The notes under the pieces: model-generated
What the model was told of the DNA's origin: nothing
The model's input: only the letters and a program-made list of their open reading frames with translations
Databases searched by the model: none
Translations under genes and position numbers: made by a program
Part shown: in pieces, positions 28,101-34,100 of the stretch
How positions within the stretch are numbered: position 1 is the first letter of the stretch
Layout of the letters: each line of letters starts with the position of its first letter
Assembly: GCA_026874595.1 (NCBI GenBank)
Contig: CM049313.1
Coordinates: 33,631,159-33,695,158, forward strand
Reading direction: 5' to 3'
DNA from: Sipunculus nudus
Lineage: Eukaryota; Annelida; Sipuncula; Golfingiida; Sipunculidae
DNA length: 64,000 bases

Positions 28101-31100
28101 CCAACTAATGATCATGGTAATAGTACAGATCATTTGTTCACAAACTGCTCACATGCTTTAGTTTCAACATTAGGAAACACATGGTCAGGTCACAAAATAT
28201 TTTTTGCAACAATTTCTTGCTCATCAATACAAACCAATCATATAAACCAACCATGGCCTTTATTACCTCTTCCTCTTACACTTTATCTCCATTAGATTTT
28301 TACCTTCAAGGTTAACGTCAGCTGAGCACAGTGACCCATAGGTCCCTTGTTTTTATCAAAAGACAGTGTATTTTGATGACTGGACAAATGGGAATATTCA
28401 TTCCAGCGTATATGCAATGATTCACAATATTCTGATGGTTATATATACCATTAAGAGCAGTTTGTCTTTCCAATTTATATACCTCATATTTTTTAGAAAT
28501 TTTTTATCTATAAGCACAAATATAAACATTTATCAGTGTCAGATTTTCATATTGTGATTACATTCACAGATATTGGTCATGAACATAGCAATTGAGCAGA
28601 GAAACATTTTTTTCTAAGAAAAATTTTTTCAGTTTCATGGTATTAAATATGTTATTGCCAATCACACAAAAAGAATCATTTCAAAATTTTTTACCCAATG
28701 ATTATAAGTTTTCTCAAGAACATTTGTCTTTTTTACCATTAACAAAATCCAGTTTTCCTAGATGGAATATAAGAATCTTTGTAAATTAGGTTTATTTTCT
28801 TTGACTTTAAAAGAACAAATTTATTCTTTACCCTGGGGCAGACTGACATTTTCTGTTGTAATTTGCAAATAATGGGAATTCTAAAATTCAGAGGAATCCA
28901 TTTTTATAAAAATGAATAATGAGAAATCTGGTTTTTCCTTGGAATTCTTCATCTGTAAAAGAATAATCAGAATTTCTCAAGAAGAAAGAAAATTCTCTTT
29001 CTTGTCTAGAAAGACTTCAAATGTTTGCACATTCCTTTATTTCCCTGAAAGCACATATACAATTGGCATCTATATTTCCAGCTATCATTGCCTAAGAGTC
29101 CTTGAGCTTATTATTTACAGTTGACCGTTTTTAGCTCAGCTGACTATAAGTCATCTGAGCTATAGTCGTGGTCCATTGTCCGTCGTCCGTCCGTCCGTCC
29201 GTCCGTAGATGTGGCACATTTTGAAACCGTAAGACCTAGGAATCCAAAATTCGGCATAATGTTAGATGTCCCCAAGATCTCCTACCAAGCCGAAAACTGG
29301 GTGTTTGCAACTTCGTTCCTTTGAGAAATTAAGGAAAAACCTCAATTTTTTATTAAAAACCTATTTTCACACTTCAGGACTGCCTAATATCAAAACCACT
29401 CATCTGTTTTACCTCATATTTACCATAAATATTCCTCTATATAGTTCCTATGTACATGCCAATTATGTCTGTATTATTTAATTTAAAAAAGTTATGGGCC
29501 CAAACATAATGCATTTTGTAAAAAATCAGAAAAGATATTTGATCACTTAACACAAAAAATGTTAATGCTATGGACCTTTTTTCCAGTAATATAACTTTAA
29601 TTAATCAAAATTAAATTGTATACCCAAAATTAGATGAAAATCTTTTAAATTTTTTAAAATATTAATAAAAATAAAAAATTGGTACCTTAAATTTTGCCCA
29701 ACTTTGACCATGGCACGTTTTTTTCCTGTAAGTACTGTGGATTTAATTTTCACAGCATGTTTTTGTTAGCATTTCAACTGTTAACACAAAAAATTTGAAA
29801 CCAGTTGATCAAAAACTGTAGATTTTAATCAAGTTGTCAAGCACCATGTAACATATTGTTTACATCAAGCTAGTGTTATGCAGTTTGCAAGAGCTCAGCT
29901 CCCCAGCTTCAGCTCTAAGTTCCTTAAATTCGCCATACAGTTAGATGTCTCCAAAATGCCCTACCATGCCAAGAATTTGGTCACTAGGACATTCGAGATA
30001 TTAATGAAAAACTTCATTTTTCCATTAAAAACCCATTGTTACACTTCAAGACTGCCTAATATCAAAACCACTGATCTGACTTTAATCATAAATAATATAC
30101 ATATTTTTCATTCTCTATGCACATGCCAGAATGATGTCAGTATTGTGTAATTGTTTTAAGTTATGGGCCCAAACATAATGCACTTTGTAAAAAATCAAGA
30201 AATATATTTACTCCCTTAACAAGAGCATTGCTGAAACTAGAGATTTTTTTGTCAGGGATGTAACATTATTTAATCAAGATTCAATTGAATACCCAAAATT
30301 AGTTCTGAATTTTTCAAATTTTATTTAGTATAAATATAAAATTAGTACCTTAAATTTTGCCCAACTGTGACCATGGCACGTTTGTCACCTGCCGGCCTAG
30401 TTCAGCTTGACCTAGATACATAACCGCCGTAAGCCGTGAAACCTTTGCTACACGAGCAAGGTCAAGGACTCTAAGCTCTACGTAAACAAAGAGCGCTATT
30501 GCATTCATGTGAACGTAAACCTACCCGGGTCGCAGACAAGCAAGATCAGTTGAAGATCGCTAAACTCAGAAAGACTAGATCTATATGGTACTAACCATAC
30601 GCTAGATTCTACACAAAACAGTAACCAGAGATCTCTGAAGGAACTGGACTTTATGGTTTTTTTATACAAACCATGGACTCAGTAAAATATCCTGTAAATA
30701 TAATGTGAAGAACTGTCGTATTAACACATCAACGCACACACTCACATTGGTGTCTCTGTAAGTATTGTCTTGAATTATATTTGTGAATTTAACCTGATGT
30801 CTCATAGTTTCTATTGATCTAGGTGTATGATTGTCTGGTATTTTAATACACGTCCTTAAAAGAACCTGGAAATGTCACCTGTAATGACCGGGATCTAATT
30901 TCTTGATGAGTGAAATCAAGTGGCGAGCGTAAACCCATCGTATGGTTTTATAGGTTATATCCGTTGTAAAGTTTTCACGTTAAGTTAGGGGTGACACCAT
31001 GCAGTAACCAACAACATATTATTTCCATTATCACAATAATTTAATATGCGCACTCATTTTAACAGTTTGATGAGGACTCACAACAAAGAGTAGAAACTCT

Positions 31101-34100
31101 TGTCCCCTATAGATAGATAACATGAAAGATCTTGTTATTTACTTTTTATATTATCAATTTGTCTTTTGACTTTCAAACCTAAAGGAGTGATTGCATGTTA
31201 AATACCTATGAGGCTATATTATTAATGTGTAGATGAGGTGGCTCATTTAAAAAGGTTTTATGTGTGTGAAAAACAAGGGACCAATGGGTCACGGTGCTCA
31301 GCTGAAGTTTGAAAATTTTGCAAATGTAAAATATGCAGAATATTCTATTGTAATGTTCTTCATATATATAAACATATGAAAAGCTAAGAGGAAAGAGGCC
31401 CTTCTATTTGGTTATAGTAAAGTTCTAAATATATGATTGCAAAAGTAATACTCTGACAAGACTGGCATGAAGAAAAACAGTAAAAGTTGTGAGATAATGT
31501 GATGCATATGAAAGATTTACAGATGGACAGGCAAGTGGACAAAGGGGACTAATACCTTTATTTCACTTAAAAGGGAATAATGCATTTAAGTTTATATAAG
31601 GGCCTATTTTTTCAGCATATCCTCTTTTTCCATTAGTTTTATCAGATTCATTTTTAGCTCAGCTGAATGAAAGTCATCTGAGCTATAGCGATTACTCTTT
31701 GTCCATCGCCGTCTGTCTGTCCGTCCGTTAACCAGGCACAAATCGTAACCACTGGACCTATAACCTTGTAACTTGGGATTCTGAGAGGTCCATGAAAAAT
31801 CTCCTTGGAAACCAGAAATTAGGTCTCTGTTACCCATATCCTTTGAGCTATGGGGCCCCAAAGTACCCCCGAGAAAAGTCAAAAATTTCATACAAAAACT
31901 TCAATATCTCATTAACTACCTGACTGATGGTCATGATTTTTGGCATACATATTGATCATGAGACATTACATCACTTCCTGCAGACTGGTGGCGCCACCTG
32001 TATTGTTCGATTTTTTACGAATTTTTTTCTCAATTTTTGAGACCTTTAAAAATGTGAACATCTGTTAACGAGGCACAAATCGTAAGGACTGGAGCTAGAA
32101 TCTTAATTCTTGACACACTGAGAGGTCCATGTAAAATCTCCTTGGAAACCAGAAATTAGGTCTCTGTTACCCATATCCTTCGAGCTATGGGGCCCCAAAG
32201 TACCCCCCAGAAGAGTCAAAAATTTCATACAAAAACTTCAATATCTCAATAACTACATCACTGATGGTCATGATTTTTGGCATGCATATTGATCATGAGA
32301 TGTTCCATCAGTTCCTGCAGACTGGTGGCGCCACCTGTATTGTTTGATTTTTTACGATTTTTTCCTCTATTTTTGAGACCTTTAAGGATGCTGTCATCTG
32401 TTAGTGTGGCACAAATCGTATCGAATGGACCTAGAATCTTCATTTTCGACACACTTAAAGACCTACAAAAAGTCTCCATGGAAACCAGAAATTAGGTCTC
32501 TGTTTCCCATATCCTTCGAGCCAAAGTTAGCTAGAATCTTAATTCTTGACACACTGAGAGGTCCATGTAAAATCTCCTTGGAAACCAGAAATTAGGTCTC
32601 TGTTACCCATATCCTTTGAGCTATGGCACTCCAAAGTACAGCTCAGTATAATGGAAGATTTGATACAAAAGCTGAAGTATCTGAACAACTAATGCAGAGA
32701 TAACCATAATTGTTTGCATGGATATTGATCATTGAGTGTTTCATCAGTTTCTGCAGACTGGTGGCACCACCTGTATTTGTTCGGGTTTTTTTATGAAATT
32801 TTTCTCTATTTTTGAGACCTTTAAAGATATGAACATCTGTTAACAGGGCACAAATCATATAAACTGGACCTAGAATCTTCATTCTTGACACACAGGGAGA
32901 CCAATGAAAAGTCTCCATGGAAACCTGAAATTAGGTCTCTGTTACCCATATTCTTTTAGCTGTATGGCTCCAAAATACTCCCCAGAATAATGGAAAATTT
33001 GATACAAAAACTGCAGTATCTCAATAACTACAACACTGATGGTCATGATTTTCAGCATACATATTGATCATGAGCTGTTCCATCAGTTTCTGCAGACTGG
33101 GTGCACCACCTCTATTTTTTTTTCAAATTTTTACATATTATTTACTCTTTTTTTTTAGACCTTTAAAGATGTGGTTATCTGTCAACAGGGTAAATATCGC
33201 AACAACTGGACCTAGAATCTTCATTCTTGTCATGCAAGGAGGCCCATGAAAATTGCCTGTGGAAACTTGAAATTAGGTCTCTGTTACCCATATCCTTCAA
33301 GCTATAGGACTCCGAAGTATCCCTCAGAATAATGGACAATTTGATACAAAAGCTGAAGTATCTGAACAACTAATGCAGAGATCACCATGATTCTTTGCAT
33401 GGATATTGACCATTTAGTGTTTTTATTAGTTTCTGCAGACTGGTAGAGCCACCTGAATTTTTGTATCCTCCAAAACAAAGTTTTTGACCGGGTTCCTCCG
33501 CTGCTGCAGCGTTCGTTTCCAGAGAGCTCCTCTGAGACTAATGGACCGATTCTTCTGAAACTTACACCAATTATCGGGTCACATGTGAACTGGTGCCTAA
33601 CCAATTTGCCTTGACCTCTGACCTTTCCTCTCTATCCAGCGTCCATTTGTGGGTCTGTTTCCACACCTAAACCCTCATATCTCGGGAACCCTTTGACCGA
33701 TCAGGAAATAAAATTGAACAAATGTAGCCCTTTCATAGCTCTATAACATACACAAAAAATGGTGGCGCCACCTGTAACCATGTTTGCACAGTGTCCATCT
33801 GTTCATCTGCCTTGGGTTAAAATCACTCATATCTGGGCAGTGGTTTGACATATCTGCCTAAAATGTTGCAGTTTTATACATCCTGGATAGCTTTCTTGAT
33901 TTTATGACAGGTGGCGCCACCTACATACTAGTTTATGCTGCAGACATCCAAGCTCATATCTCGGGAAAATTTTGCATGTGTATAGATCTCACACAGGTCT
34001 TAATCATACACAAAACTGGAGGGGCCGCCTGCAACCATTTTTGCACATTTTGCACAGCGTCTGTCTGTTAGTCTGCCATGGCCTAAAATCACTAATTTCT

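Larger units (their letters stand above)
20556..30996 (+). mobile_element. Ty3/gypsy LTR retrotransposon with IN upstream of RT (Gmr1-like), defective
   Basis: Flanked by the 5-bp duplication CCATG (20551-20555 and 30997-31001). LTR ends are TGTCACC and GGTGACA. Order: full 5' LTR (20556-21704), leader, gag-protease-integrase frame, reverse transcriptase frame, then foreign R1 sequence (26476-30383), then the last 613 bp of the 3' LTR. Integrase precedes reverse transcriptase, unlike standard Ty3/gypsy. RNase H, the polypurine tract and the first half of the 3' LTR are missing. The LTR parts that can be compared (about 612 bp) differ at only about 7 positions plus a small indel, so the insertion is young. 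It lies in sense orientation in the last caspase intron. Confidence 0.92.
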
